Source of the DNA: Sphingomonadales bacterium
GTDB lineage: Bacteria > Pseudomonadota > Alphaproteobacteria > Sphingomonadales > Sphingomonadaceae
Assembly (NCBI GenBank): GCA_027489295.1
Contig: JAIYAA010000161.1
Location: forward strand, 1-50,894
Length of the DNA stretch: 50,894 nt
Reading direction: 5' to 3'
The notes beneath the pieces are model-generated. The model ran no database searches and was not told where the DNA came from. It saw only the letters and a program-made list of their open reading frames with translations. A program made the translations under genes and the position numbers. Below, piece by piece: positions 21,921 through 32,339 of the stretch (position 1 is the first letter of the stretch; the number at the start of each line of letters is the position of its first letter).

Positions 21921-23396
21921 TCAGTCCAGCGACTTGACGATTTCTTCCACCATCTTCTTAGCATCGGCGAGCAGCATCATCGTGTTGTCGCGGTAGAAAA
22001 CCTCGTTGTCGACGCCGGCATAGCCGACACCGCCCATGCTGCGCTTGATGAACAGCACGGTCTTGGCCTTCTCCACGTCGAGCACCGGCATGCCGTAGAT
22101 CGGCGAGGACTTGTCGGTCTTCGCCGCCGGGTTGGTCACGTCATTGGCGCCGATCACGAAGGCGACGTCGGTCTGGGCGAACTCGGAATTGATGTCCTCC
22201 AGCTCGAACACTTCGTCATAGGGCACGTTGGCCTCGGCGAGCAGCACGTTCATGTGCCCCGGCATTCGGCCCGCGACCGGGTGGATCGCGTACTTCACCC
22301 GCACGCCGTGCGCCTTCAGCTTGTCGCCCATCTCGCGCAGCACGTGCTGCGCCTGCGCCACCGCCATGCCATAGCCGGGGACGATGATCACCTGTTCGGC
22401 TTGGGACATCAGGAACGCCGCATCCTCGGCGCTCCCGCGTTTCCACGGCCGGTCGACCGCGGCGGCGGTACCACCGCCGCCGCCGGCATCGCCGCCGAAG
22501 CCACCGGCGATCACGCTGATGAAGCTGCGGTTCATCGCCTTGCACATGATGTAGCTGAGGATCGCGCCCGAGCTGCCGACCAGCGCGCCCGTGATGATCA
22601 TCGCGGAGTTGTGCAGCGTGAAGCCCATCGCCGCCGCCGCCCAGCCGGAATAGCTGTTCAGCATCGACACCACCACCGGCATGTCCGCGCCGCCGATGGG
22701 GATGATCAGCAGGAAGCCGATCAGGAAGCTCAGCCCCGTGATCGTCCAGAAGATCCACGGCGACTGATCCTGCACGAAATAGCCGATCAGCCCGAGGATC
22801 GTGGCGAGCAGCACCAGGTTGATCACGTGGCGCGCGGGCAGCAGAATCGGCTTGCCGCCCATGTTGCCGTTGAGCTTGAGGAACGCGATCACCGATCCGG
22901 AAAAGGTGATCGCGCCGATCGCGACGCCCAGCCCCATCTCGATGCGACTGACCGGGTGGATCGATTCGAACGGCGCGCCGATCAGCGGGATCACCAGATC
23001 GGCGATGCCGAACGCGGCGGGATTGAGGAACGCGGCGCACGCGACCAGCACCGCCGCCAGTCCGACCAGCGAGTGAAAGGCGGCAACCAGCTGCGGCATC
23101 GCCGTCATCGGGATCCGCCGTGCGGTGACCACGCCGATCACCGCGCCGATCAGGATCGCGGCAAGGATCTCGCCCGCGATCAGCGGATCGATTGCAAAAC
23201 CTGCGGCGCCGCTCTTCACCTGCGGGAAATGGGTGACCAGCGTGGTGACGACGGCGATCGTCATGCCGATCATGCCCAGGCGATTGCCCCGCTGGCTGGT
23301 GCTGGGGCTGGAAAGCCCGCGCAGCGCGAGGATGAAGCAGATGCCGGCGACGAGATAGGCCAGCGCTGCCCAAGGGCTTTGTGCGATGCTCTCCAT
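21921..23396 (-). CDS. pntB: NAD(P) transhydrogenase subunit beta
   Basis: The 491-residue protein has an N-terminal block of about nine membrane helices (dII: GEILAAILIGAVIGVVTARR, MPQLVAAFHSLVGLAAVLVA, IEMGLGVAIGAITFSGSVIA). A C-terminal NADP(H)-binding Rossmann domain follows (dIII: VIIVPGYGMAVAQAQHVLRE, HPVAGRMPGHMNVLLAEANV, VIGANDVTNPAAKTD). It couples hydride transfer from NADH to NADP+ with inward proton flow and supplies NADPH. The length is about 25-30 residues longer than E. coli PntB, as is usual in alphaproteobacteria. It is 2 bases downstream of pntAb. Confidence 0.97.
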   Translation of the reverse strand: MESIAQSPWAALAYLVAGICFILALRGLSSPSTSQRGNRLGMIGMTIAVVTTLVTHFPQVKSGAAGFAIDPLIAGEILAAILIGAVIGVVTARRIPMTAMPQLVAAFHSLVGLAAVLVACAAFLNPAAFGIADLVIPLIGAPFESIHPVSRIEMGLGVAIGAITFSGSVIAFLKLNGNMGGKPILLPARHVINLVLLATILGLIGYFVQDQSPWIFWTITGLSFLIGFLLIIPIGGADMPVVVSMLNSYSGWAAAAMGFTLHNSAMIITGALVGSSGAILSYIMCKAMNRSFISVIAGGFGGDAGGGGGTAAAVDRPWKRGSAEDAAFLMSQAEQVIIVPGYGMAVAQAQHVLREMGDKLKAHGVRVKYAIHPVAGRMPGHMNVLLAEANVPYDEVFELEDINSEFAQTDVAFVIGANDVTNPAAKTDKSSPIYGMPVLDVEKAKTVLFIKRSMGGVGYAGVDNEVFYRDNTMMLLADAKKMVEEIVKSLD

Positions 23397-23398
23397 GC

Positions 23399-23692
23399 TC
23401 AACGCACCTTCTTCTTGTACATCGCAAGCATGCGCGCGGTTACCGCGAACCCGCCGAAGATGTTGATGCTTGCCAGCACCACCGCGAGCAGCCCCAGCCA
23501 CTTGGAGGTCTCCCCCGCGCTGCCGACGCTGCCGGCGGCACTGGCGATCAGCGCGCCGACGATGATGACGGAGGAAATGGCGTTGGTCACCGCCATCAGC
23601 GGCGTGTGCAGCGCCGGGGTGACCGACCAGACGACGTAATAGCCGACGAAGCACGCCAGCACGAAGACCGACAGGATCGAGATGAAGTCCAT
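23399..23692 (-). CDS. pntAb: NAD(P) transhydrogenase subunit alpha, membrane part (PntAb)
   Basis: The 97-residue protein has three membrane helices ([58 protein letters not shown]) and the conserved [17 protein letters not shown] between them. It ends in the basic tail YKKKVR. In Rhodospirillum-type transhydrogenases this part is a separate polypeptide from the soluble NAD-binding PntAa. ATG 23692 is supported by AAGGAA seven bases upstream. It follows an unrelated exported-protein gene rather than pntAa directly. Confidence 0.95.
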   Translation of the reverse strand: MDFISILSVFVLACFVGYYVVWSVTPALHTPLMAVTNAISSVIIVGALIASAAGSVGSAGETSKWLGLLAVVLASINIFGGFAVTARMLAMYKKKVR

Positions 23693-23738
23693 CAGCAATG
23701 TTCCTTTTTGGTCGGGTCGACCTTGCGTGGGGCGGCCA

Positions 23739-24494
23739 TCAGTAGAACCGAACCGTCGTTGTCTTGACGACGCCAAAGGGCTGCGCAGGCATCGCGCGAT
23801 CGACCCGCACCGTCATCTTGCCGTCGGCCTCTCGGAGCGCCGTGAAGCGCGCCCCCATCACCGTCAGCTCCTTTGGCATTTCGGCCGATTTGAACGAGGC
23901 GGGTGTGGTCAGCCGCTCGATCTGGCCTTCGTGACCGAAGGCGATCATGAAGCTTTCCCGGCTGTAGATATTGAAGAAATTGCGCCGCTCGATGGCGACG
24001 AAGTACACGTCCCGCATCGTTGTGGGCGGCACCACCGTGTAGCGCGTCTCGCCGAGCAGCTTGGGCTTCTTGGGGCGCCGCCCCGCAAGCGTCAAAAGCC
24101 CCTTGGTCTGGCTGACGCCGCTGAACCAGCCTTCGAAGTCGCCGTCGCCATCCTCGTCGACAAGGCACGGCTGGAACGCCGCTCCGATCAGCTTCTGCTT
24201 GGCGACCTCGGAGGCACAGAAAACCTTGGCGCCTTCGGTCTGCGCCTCGATCAGCTGGGTGCCCGCCGGCAGCGTCGCGGCGCCGAGCGTCGCGTCGGCG
24301 GCAAGCTCGGCCAGCCCCAGCGGGAGAAGGCGCTGCTTGAGAACGAACTCGCCCCCGGCCAATGTGCGTTCGCCGGCCGGCGGAGCGGAGGGAACGATCA
24401 GCCAAAGGGTCGAGAGATCCCGTGACTGTGCTCCCGCCGGCGCGGCGCTTAGTAGCGCGAGCGCGACGATCGGTCCGGCTGCGATCGACTTCAT
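23739..24494 (-). CDS. Exported protein of unknown function inside the transhydrogenase operon
   Basis: The 251-residue precursor begins with a Sec signal ([23 protein letters not shown]). The mature part is beta-rich and includes one acidic loop, [13 protein letters not shown], which resembles a calcium-binding DxDGDG loop, and two cysteines ([14 protein letters not shown]) that could pair. I do not recognise a family. It lies between pntAa (31 bp upstream) and pntAb (46 bp downstream) in the same direction, which separates two halves of one enzyme subunit. GGGGGCAGAA precedes ATG 24494; ATG 24506 is an alternative. Confidence 0.75.
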   Translation of the reverse strand: MKSIAAGPIVALALLSAAPAGAQSRDLSTLWLIVPSAPPAGERTLAGGEFVLKQRLLPLGLAELAADATLGAATLPAGTQLIEAQTEGAKVFCASEVAKQKLIGAAFQPCLVDEDGDGDFEGWFSGVSQTKGLLTLAGRRPKKPKLLGETRYTVVPPTTMRDVYFVAIERRNFFNIYSRESFMIAFGHEGQIERLTTPASFKSAEMPKELTVMGARFTALREADGKMTVRVDRAMPAQPFGVVKTTTVRFY

Positions 24495-24525
24495 TTCTGC
24501 CCCCATGTTGCCTGTAAAGACAGGC

Positions 24526-25644
24526 TTATTGCAGCCTCTCATGGACCACCTTGCCCCCCTGCGTCACGCGGACGGCATTGCCGATCTCCTCGTCGAGCAC
24601 CGGCCTGCCCGCCTCCTTGTCCCAGAAGGCAGAGAGGAAGTTGAACAGGTTGCGCGCGAACAGGGCCGACGAGTCCGTCGCCAGCCGGCTCGGCACGTTG
24701 CGGTGGCCGACGATCTTCACGCCGTGGCGCTCGACGATCTCGCCGGGGACCGAGCCCTCGACATTGCCGCCCTGCTCCACTGCCAGGTCGACGATCACGC
24801 TGCCGCTTCGCATTGTCGCGATCTGGGCGTCGCTGATCAGCCGGGGTGCCGCGCGGCCGGGAATCAGTGCGGTGGTGATGACGATGTCCTGCTTGGCGAT
24901 GTGCGAGGACACGAGCTCGGCCTGCGCGGCCTTGTAGGCATCGCTCATTTCGGTGGCGTAACCGCCCGACCCCTCGCCCTCGATCCCGGAGACATTCTCG
25001 ACGAAGATCGGCTTGGCGCCGAGCGACAGGATCTGTTCCTTGGTCGCCGAGCGCACATCGGTGGCCGAGACCTGCGCGCCCAGCCGACGCGCGGTCGCGA
25101 TCGCCTGAAGGCCTGCGACGCCCACCCCCATCACGAACACCTTGGCGGCGCTCACCGTGCCCGCCGCGGTCATCATCATCGGGAAGGCGCGGTCATATTC
25201 GGCTGCTGCGTCGAGAACCGCCTTGTAGCCGGCGAGGTTCGACTGCGAAGACAGGATGTCCATCGACTGCGCGCGGGTGATGCGCGGCATGAACTCCATC
25301 GCCAGTGCCTCCGCCCCCAGCGCGGCATACCGATCGAGCCGCGCCCGATCGCCGAACGGATTGAGGCCGGCAACCAGCCAGGCGCCCGGTTTCAGCCCGG
25401 CGAGGCTGTCCGGATCGGGGCCCTGCACCGCCAGCACGATGTCCGCATCGGCCAGCACCTCGGCGCGGGACGCGATGGTCGCGCCGGCATCGCGATAGGC
25501 CTCGTCCGCATAAGAAGCGGCAAGACCCGCCGCGGTTTCCACCGCGACGGAAGCCTTCAGATTCAGGAATTTCTTGACGGTTTCCGGCGTAGCCGCGACA
25601 CGTCGTTCGGCAAGCGCCGCCTCTTTCAATACCGCGATCTTCAC
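24526..25644 (-). CDS. pntAa: NAD(P) transhydrogenase subunit alpha, NAD-binding part (PntAa)
   Basis: The 372-residue protein is the soluble dI domain. It has the alanine-dehydrogenase-like N-terminal fold (MKIAVLKEAALAERRVAATP), RAQSMDILSSQSNLAGYKAV with the RQD-loop region, the Rossmann segment VFVMGVGVAGLQAIATARRL, and TALIPGRAAPRLI. It binds NAD(H) at the cytoplasmic side and passes hydride to the dIII domain of PntB. It starts with GTG at 25644, one base after the subunit IV stop. A 6-bp hairpin (GCCTGT-AAAG-ACAGGC, 24510-24525) directly follows its TAA. Confidence 0.96.
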   Translation of the reverse strand: MKIAVLKEAALAERRVAATPETVKKFLNLKASVAVETAAGLAASYADEAYRDAGATIASRAEVLADADIVLAVQGPDPDSLAGLKPGAWLVAGLNPFGDRARLDRYAALGAEALAMEFMPRITRAQSMDILSSQSNLAGYKAVLDAAAEYDRAFPMMMTAAGTVSAAKVFVMGVGVAGLQAIATARRLGAQVSATDVRSATKEQILSLGAKPIFVENVSGIEGEGSGGYATEMSDAYKAAQAELVSSHIAKQDIVITTALIPGRAAPRLISDAQIATMRSGSVIVDLAVEQGGNVEGSVPGEIVERHGVKIVGHRNVPSRLATDSSALFARNLFNFLSAFWDKEAGRPVLDEEIGNAVRVTQGGKVVHERLQ

Positions 25645-25645
25645 G

Positions 25646-25783
25646 TCAGCGCGCGATCAGGAAGACGACGAAAGCAGCGATGAGGAATACCGCCACCGTG
25701 CCCCACTTCATCAGCGCGGCGAAACCGTGGAAGGTTTCGACATGTGCCTGGATCTCGCCGGCGTTTTCACCCGTTTCAGCCAT
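25646..25783 (-). CDS. aa3-type cytochrome c oxidase subunit IV
   Basis: This 45-residue gene reads MAETGENAGEIQAHVETFHG followed by FAALMKWGTVAVFLIAAFVV and FLIAR. The pattern of a short soluble stretch, HxxTxxGF, MKWGT and one membrane helix is that of the bacterial aa3 oxidase subunit IV family. It sits in the inner membrane with the oxidase. AGGAGAGGAGC before ATG 25783 is a strong ribosome site. It is directly upstream of pntAa, an arrangement I have seen in other alphaproteobacteria; the main oxidase genes are not in this window. Confidence 0.92.
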   Translation of the reverse strand: MAETGENAGEIQAHVETFHGFAALMKWGTVAVFLIAAFVVFLIAR

Positions 25784-25869
25784 GAACGTGCTCCTCTCCT
25801 AAGGTGCGAGATGTCTTATACCGCCGCGTCGCGTGCCCTCAACCCCGTCGTCCCAAGAACTGGTTCTTG

Positions 25870-25883
25870 TCGGCTTAAGCCGA
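25870..25883. promoter_or_regulatory. 14-bp palindrome upstream of the NtrC-type regulator
   Basis: TCGGCTTAAGCCGA is a perfect palindrome 62 bases before the ATG of the sigma-54-type regulator and 87 bases before the divergent subunit IV start. It could be an operator for either divergent unit. No sigma-54 promoter (TGGC-N8-TTGC) was seen beside it. Confidence 0.4.
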
Positions 25884-25944
25884 ACTTTACGCATCCGCTT
25901 TAATCGATGCGGCTCGAAACGGGACAATTGGGACTGGAGTCGGC

Positions 25945-27372
25945 ATGACGCGCAACGGGCAGCGCCTTCTGTTGCTGATCGATTCGGAGCCGGCGCAGCG
26001 TCGTCTGGTCGCTGCGATCGCCTCGCGCCGCGGGTGGCGCACGCTATTTGCCGACGACGCGGAAAGCGCCATGGCGACGCTGGGCACCCCCGATGGCCTG
26101 GCCGCGGATGCGATCATTCTCGACTATCCGGATTCGGATGACGTGGCCACGGCGCTGATCGCCGATCTGCGCGCGCGCCGGCCGCATCTGCCGATCCTGG
26201 TGCTCGCCGCCAACGGCTCGGTCGCCGCCGCGGTGGGTGCGATGCGCGCCGGCGCCAGCGACTTCCTGGTCAAGCCGATCGCCGCCGAACGCCTGCTCAC
26301 GGCGCTGGAAAGTGCCATGGGCGGCGCAAGCGCGGGCGAACTGCGCCCGTTGACCGAGAAGCTCACCGCCAATCTAGGCTTCAGCGAGATCGTCGGTTCC
26401 GCGCCGCAATTCCGCGCCGCACTGGCGGTTGCCGCCAAGGCCGCGCGCGCCCGCGTGCCGGTGCTGGTCGAAGGCGAAACCGGCGTCGGCAAGCATGTGG
26501 TCGCGGAGGCCATCCATGGCGCTTCGCCGCGCGCGCGCAAGGAACTGGTCTGCGTCAATTGCGGGTCGATCTCGGCCAACCTCGTCGAATCCGAACTGTT
26601 CGGGCATGAGGAAGGCGCGTTCACCGGCGCGTTCGAACGCAAGATCGGCAAGCTGCAGGAAGCCGATGGCAGCACCATCTTCCTGGACGAAGTCAGCGAA
26701 ATGCCGCTCGAGGCGCAGGTCAAATTGCTGCGCATGCTGCAGACCGGCGAGATCCAGCCCCTCGGCGCCCGGCACCCGCGCGAAGTCGATGTCCGGGTGA
26801 TCGCCGCCAGCAACGTGCCGCTGCTCGGCGAAGTCGAAGCCGGCCGCTTCCGTGAAGACCTGTATTACCGGCTGAACGTGGTGCAGGTGACGATCCCGCC
26901 GCTGCGCGAGCGCGCCGGCGACATTCCGGCGCTGATCCGCCACCTGCTCGCCCGCATCAGCGAGCAGCCCGGCCTGCGGTCGCTGGGGATTTCCGACGAT
27001 GCGCTCCAGCTGCTCACCGCCTATGACTGGCCGGGCAACGTCCGCCAGTTGCAGAACGTGTTGTTCCGCGCCGCGGTGCTCTGCGACGAGGAAGGCCTGA
27101 CCCGCGACGACTTCCCGCAGATCGCCCAGCTGGCGTCCGGTCGTCCGTCGACCAATGCGCCGGCGGCAGGCCATGCCAGCGCGGCCGGCATCACCCTGTT
27201 CCGCCCCGACGGCAACCTCCGCCCGCTCGACGAGATCGAGGCGGACGTCATCCGCCTGGCGATCGGCCATTATCGCGGGCGAATGACCGAAGTCGCCCGC
27301 CGCCTCGGTATTGGCCGCTCGACGCTCTACCGCAAGCTTGGCGAACTGGGGATCGATCAGAGCGCAGCATGA
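25945..27372 (+). CDS. Sigma-54-dependent response regulator, NtrC family
   Basis: The 475-residue protein has a receiver (RLLLLIDSEPAQRRLVAAIA, IILDYPDSDD with the phospho-Asp region, FLVKPI with the Lys) at residues 5-125. An AAA+ domain at about 145-375 shows Walker A GETGVGKH, the sigma-54-contact loop GAFTGA, FLDEVSEM and the arginine-finger region. A C-terminal Fis-type helix-turn-helix (MTEVARRLGIGRSTLYRKLG) completes it. It activates sigma-54 promoters. No histidine kinase is adjacent. GACTGGAGTCGGC precedes the ATG. It converges on folP with a 16-bp overlap. Confidence 0.93.
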   Translation: MTRNGQRLLLLIDSEPAQRRLVAAIASRRGWRTLFADDAESAMATLGTPDGLAADAIILDYPDSDDVATALIADLRARRPHLPILVLAANGSVAAAVGAMRAGASDFLVKPIAAERLLTALESAMGGASAGELRPLTEKLTANLGFSEIVGSAPQFRAALAVAAKAARARVPVLVEGETGVGKHVVAEAIHGASPRARKELVCVNCGSISANLVESELFGHEEGAFTGAFERKIGKLQEADGSTIFLDEVSEMPLEAQVKLLRMLQTGEIQPLGARHPREVDVRVIAASNVPLLGEVEAGRFREDLYYRLNVVQVTIPPLRERAGDIPALIRHLLARISEQPGLRSLGISDDALQLLTAYDWPGNVRQLQNVLFRAAVLCDEEGLTRDDFPQIAQLASGRPSTNAPAAGHASAAGITLFRPDGNLRPLDEIEADVIRLAIGHYRGRMTEVARRLGIGRSTLYRKLGELGIDQSAA

Positions 27373-28454
27373 GGCGCGGTGAGCGCGGCATCCTGCATGC
27401 CGCGCCACACCCGTAGCGCCTGGACGCTTTCGAACGCGTCGTGGACGCGCAGCAGCTGCACGCCGAGGCTCACGCCCTTCAGCGCCAGGGCGAGCGATCC
27501 GCCCAGCCGCGCGTCCGCCGGTGCCTCGTTGGCGAGCGCGCCGACGATCCGCTTGCGGCTCGCGCCCAGCAGGATCGGGCAGCCGATGCCGTGGAACAGC
27601 GCCAGGCCGTTCATCAGCGCAAGATTGTCCGCTAGCGACTTGCCGAAACCGATGCCGGGATCGATCACGATCTTTGCCCGATCGACGCCCGCAGTGACCA
27701 CCGCTTCGACGCGAGCCTCCAGCCAGTCATAGACCTCGATCAGCGGATCGGCGGTCCCGCCCTTGCCCTTCGCGCCGTGCTTCGGATCGGCGGCGTGCAT
27801 CAGCACCACCGGGCAACCGGCGCGTACCACCACGTCGAGCGCGCGATCGTCGTAGAGCAGCGCCGAGACGTCGTTGACGAGATGCGCACCGGCGGCGAGC
27901 GCGGCCTGCATCACCGCTGCCTTGCGCGTGTCGATCGAAACCGCCGCGCCGCTTGCCGCCAGTCGTTCGATCACGGGCACCACGCGGGCGATCTCGTCGC
28001 CTTCCCATACCGTCTCCGCGCCCGGCCGGGTGGATTCGCCGCCGATATCGAGGATCGCGGCACCGGCGATGCCCATGTCGACACCGGACCGCGCGGCGGC
28101 GGCGGGGTCGCCTAGATGCTTGCCGCCGTCCGAGAAGCTGTCCGGCGTCATGTTGAGGATCGCCATCACCTGCGGCTGGTCGAACCGCAGCGTGCGGGTG
28201 CCCAGGGTCAGCGGCGCGCGCGGGGCGGTGATGCGCGCGGCGATGCGGGCAAGGCGGGGATCTGCCTCGACCTCCGCAATCGAGACGACGCGCTGGCGGA
28301 CACGCTTTCCGCCCTCCACTGCGATCAGTTCATAGGCGGAGAACCAGAGGAGCCCGCCCGCCAGCCGCGCAACCGCGCCGTCGCTGCCGACCGGCGTATC
28401 GACGAACTGGATCGGGCGGAGATAGAGGCGCGCGGCAGGGGGGATATCGAGCAT
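27357..28454 (-). CDS. folP: Dihydropteroate synthase
   Basis: The 365-residue enzyme has the TIM-barrel signatures of DHPS: MAILNMTPDSFSDGGKH near residues 96-112, GAAILDIGGESTRPGA, VSIDTRKAAVMQAALAAGAH, LVNDVSALLYD, DPGIGFGKSLADNLALM, and LLGASRKRIVG. It joins pterin diphosphate and p-aminobenzoate in folate synthesis and is the sulfonamide target. An extra N-terminal region of about 95 residues (MLDIPPAARLYLRPIQFVDT...) precedes the barrel; its role is unknown, and it is longer than in E. coli FolP. The gene follows ccrM on the same strand across a 70-bp gap with a GC-rich hairpin. Confidence 0.95.
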   Translation of the reverse strand: MLDIPPAARLYLRPIQFVDTPVGSDGAVARLAGGLLWFSAYELIAVEGGKRVRQRVVSIAEVEADPRLARIAARITAPRAPLTLGTRTLRFDQPQVMAILNMTPDSFSDGGKHLGDPAAAARSGVDMGIAGAAILDIGGESTRPGAETVWEGDEIARVVPVIERLAASGAAVSIDTRKAAVMQAALAAGAHLVNDVSALLYDDRALDVVVRAGCPVVLMHAADPKHGAKGKGGTADPLIEVYDWLEARVEAVVTAGVDRAKIVIDPGIGFGKSLADNLALMNGLALFHGIGCPILLGASRKRIVGALANEAPADARLGGSLALALKGVSLGVQLLRVHDAFESVQALRVWRGMQDAALTAPHAAL

Positions 28455-28475
28455 TCTATCCTGCTACCGAGCGAA

Positions 28476-28519
28476 CGCTGCCGAGAAAAGCGCCCCCCCA
28501 AAGCGAGGGGGAGGCAGCG
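28476..28519 (-). terminator. GC-rich imperfect hairpin between ccrM and folP
   Basis: An outer stem CGCTGCC/GGCAGCG (28476-28482 with 28513-28519) encloses a C7/G5 inner pairing. On the minus strand it is followed by mixed sequence without a clean T run, so this is at best a weak terminator or a spacer hairpin in the ccrM-folP interval. Confidence 0.35.
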
Positions 28520-28524
28520 GAAGC

Positions 28525-29906
<1,382 letters not shown>

Positions 29907-30476
29907 TCAGCCGATCGCGATGGCCTCGCCGCCGCGTGCGACACTGGCCGCGAGCCGCGCGCGAGCCTGGGGGAACAGCCCCATTTCGTACAGCACCTGG
30001 GCCTCGCGACCGAACCATTCGGCCTCACCGCCGAATCGGATGCGCGCCGCAACGCACAGTGCCACGCGGACCTCCCAAGAGGTGCCGGGTGCCTGGATCG
30101 CCCGGCGCAACGCCTTGCGGCTAGGCCGCGGCCCCAGCATGTCGGAGGGCAGCCGCACCGCCAGCGCGCGCTCGCGCCACGGCGCGATCTCGCCCAGATC
30201 GGCATAGTCGCTGGCGAGCCGGGCGTCGCGCAGCGTCTCGAGGAAAGCGATATGCAGCGGGTGGGTGGGATCGATCAGCGCGGCATCGTCGTCGAAGCGG
30301 AAGCGTATCGCCCCCAGCCCGCGCGATTCGGCGTAGCGGACCATCGCCGCCATCTCGTGGAAGCTCGCCGGACCCACGATCGCCTCGCGGAGCAGTTCGG
30401 CGAGCACGGGATCATAGCGCGTCGCCGGCTGGAACCCGCCGGCCGATCCCCGCACGATGCTCCCCAAATATGCCAT
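29907..30476 (-). CDS. Conserved-looking protein of unknown function upstream of ccrM
   Basis: The 189-residue soluble protein (MAYLGSIVRGSAGGFQPATR...) is mostly helical. It has an acidic segment IRFRFDDDAALIDPTHPLHI near residues 57-76 and a C-terminal helical part FGREAQVLYEMGLFPQARAR. No signal peptide or membrane helix is seen, and I do not recognise a family. Codon use is like its neighbours. It lies between rnhB (79 bp upstream) and ccrM on the same strand, next to the DnaA-box region. Confidence 0.65.
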   Translation of the reverse strand: MAYLGSIVRGSAGGFQPATRYDPVLAELLREAIVGPASFHEMAAMVRYAESRGLGAIRFRFDDDAALIDPTHPLHIAFLETLRDARLASDYADLGEIAPWRERALAVRLPSDMLGPRPSRKALRRAIQAPGTSWEVRVALCVAARIRFGGEAEWFGREAQVLYEMGLFPQARARLAASVARGGEAIAIG

Positions 30477-30555
30477 GCCCGTTTCCTCCCGCTGCTATCC
30501 CTTCATTGTAGGACAGAGGAGGGCGGGAGGGGTGTACTAGGCAAAATTTGCCGGG

Positions 30556-31182
30556 TTACTCCGCCGCGATCGGCCCGAAATCGAGATGCGCCTGCGCCAC
30601 CGGCGCGAAGCTGCGGCGGTGGTGCGGCGTCGGACCCAGGCTGCGCAGCGCCGCCTGGTGGGCCTTGCCGCCATAGCCCTTGTTCGACGCCCAGCCATAG
30701 GCGGGGAACTCCGCGTCCAGCGCCACCATCATGGCGTCGCGCTGATGCTTGGCGACGATCGAGGCCGCCGCGATCGACAGGCACAGTGCGTCGCCGCTGA
30801 CGATCGCTTCGCTGCGATGGTGCCATTTCGGGCAGCGATTGCCGTCGACCAGCACGAAGGCAGGCGGAAAGCCCAGCGCCTCCACCGCGCGCGTCATCGC
30901 CAGCATCGTCGCCCACAGGATGTTGAGCCGGTCGATTTCGTCGACGCTGGCGATGCCTACCCCCACTTTCGCGCAGGCGAGCAGTTCCTCGCACAGCCGC
31001 GCGCGCTTGGCCGCGGTCAGCGCTTTCGAATCGTTGATGCCCTCGGGGATGCAGTCCGGATCCAGCACCACCGCGGCGGCGACCACCGGCCCGGCCAGCG
31101 GGCCGCGGCCGGCCTCGTCCACCCCGGCGACCGGGCCGGCGTGCAGCTGGAAATAGCGGGTTTCGTGGCTGAGGTCAGGCAT
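30556..31182 (-). CDS. rnhB: Ribonuclease HII
   Basis: The 208-residue enzyme shows the RNase HII active-site motifs: [17 protein letters not shown] near residues 18-34, [29 protein letters not shown] and [12 protein letters not shown], giving the catalytic D-E-D-D set, plus [14 protein letters not shown] and [11 protein letters not shown]. It removes RNA and single ribonucleotides from RNA-DNA hybrids during replication and repair. ATG 31182 overlaps the end of the ThiD-fusion gene by 8 bp. Confidence 0.96.
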   Translation of the reverse strand: MPDLSHETRYFQLHAGPVAGVDEAGRGPLAGPVVAAAVVLDPDCIPEGINDSKALTAAKRARLCEELLACAKVGVGIASVDEIDRLNILWATMLAMTRAVEALGFPPAFVLVDGNRCPKWHHRSEAIVSGDALCLSIAAASIVAKHQRDAMMVALDAEFPAYGWASNKGYGGKAHQAALRSLGPTPHHRRSFAPVAQAHLDFGPIAAE

Positions 31183-32335
31183 CGTCCTCGATCCGCCATG
31201 GCGGAAAGCGGCGCATCTCGCCAGCCTGATAGAGACGAACCGCATTGCCGGCCGGATCGCGCAGGCGTGCCTCGCGCCAGCCCCATTTCTCGTCCCGGGG
31301 CTCCTGCTCGAAGCGGAAGCCCTGCTGCTGGAGATAGGCGACGGTCACGTCGAGGTCGCCGCATTCGAAATAGACCACCGGCGCGGTGTACGCCTCGTCG
31401 GTCGCGATCGAGAAGGTCGCCCCGCCCTCGGTCTCGAACCGGGCATAGCGCGGGGCGGCGCGCACCACCTGCCGGAGCCCGAGCAGCCGGTAGAAGCGCT
31501 CGCTCGCCGCCAGATCCTGCGCCGGCACCGTCACCTGGTTCAGCATCGGCTCGAAGAAGCTCAAGTTGAGGTCGAGCCGCACCGCCTGCTGCGCCATCGG
31601 CCCATGCCCGCGCCCGAGCCCTTCGGCCTCGCGCATCGCGATCCGCACGAAGCGGCGCGCCCGGTTCACCGCTTCGGGCAGGTCCCATTCGCAGGCGAGG
31701 CCGCAGGCGATGGCGGAGGCAAGCGTACAGCCCGTGCCATGGGTGTTCGCGGTGTCGATTCGCGGATCGCGCCACTCGATCTGCGGCGGGTCCTCCGGAT
31801 CTGCGGAATAGAGCGTGTCGACCACCTCGGGCCCCTCGCCATGGCCGCCCTTGACCAGCACCGCGCAGCGATGCGCCGCGACGATCTCCTGCGGGTCGCG
31901 GCCCAGCGCCTCCAGCTCGGGCAGGTTGGGCGTCACCACCGTGGCGCGGTCCATCAGCCGCTCGAACGCGGCGACGGTCGCCTCGTCGGCCAGCCGCGCG
32001 CCGCTGGTCGCCACCATGACGGGATCGAACACCACGGGCACGCCGGGCAGCTCGGCCAGCTTCTCCGCCACCGCGAGCGCGGTGCGGGCAGAGCCGATCA
32101 TGCCGATCTTCACCGCATCGACGCCGATATCGCGCACGACGGAATCGATCTGCGCGACCACCATGTCGGTCGGCACCGGATGCACGGCCTGCACGCCCAT
32201 CGTGTTCTGCGCGGTGATGGCCGTGATCGCCGTCATGGCATGGCCGCCGAGCATGGTGACGGTCTTGATATCCGCCTGGATCCCGGCGCCGCCGCCGGAA
32301 TCGGAGCCTGCGATGATCAGCACGCGTGCGCCCAT
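31175..32335 (-). CDS. thiD: ThiD hydroxymethylpyrimidine (phosphate) kinase fused to a VOC/glyoxalase domain
   Basis: The 386-residue protein starts as a standard ThiD ([76 protein letters not shown]) through about residue 262. Without a stop it then runs into a VOC domain ([65 protein letters not shown]). I checked the junction base by base and it is a single reading frame. ThiD phosphorylates HMP and HMP-P in thiamine synthesis; the VOC half could be a metal-binding or protective partner. A fusion of these two is unusual to my knowledge. The stop overlaps rnhB. Confidence 0.9.
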   Translation of the reverse strand: MGARVLIIAGSDSGGGAGIQADIKTVTMLGGHAMTAITAITAQNTMGVQAVHPVPTDMVVAQIDSVVRDIGVDAVKIGMIGSARTALAVAEKLAELPGVPVVFDPVMVATSGARLADEATVAAFERLMDRATVVTPNLPELEALGRDPQEIVAAHRCAVLVKGGHGEGPEVVDTLYSADPEDPPQIEWRDPRIDTANTHGTGCTLASAIACGLACEWDLPEAVNRARRFVRIAMREAEGLGRGHGPMAQQAVRLDLNLSFFEPMLNQVTVPAQDLAASERFYRLLGLRQVVRAAPRYARFETEGGATFSIATDEAYTAPVVYFECGDLDVTVAYLQQQGFRFEQEPRDEKWGWREARLRDPAGNAVRLYQAGEMRRFPPWRIEDDA

Positions 32336-32339
32336 GGCC

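Noticed and set aside
24510..24525. Hairpin GCCTGT-AAAG-ACAGGC after pntAa as a terminator
   Set aside because: Only 6 bp of stem and no T run on the minus strand. It lies inside an apparently continuous operon, so it is noted only as a possible attenuating stem.
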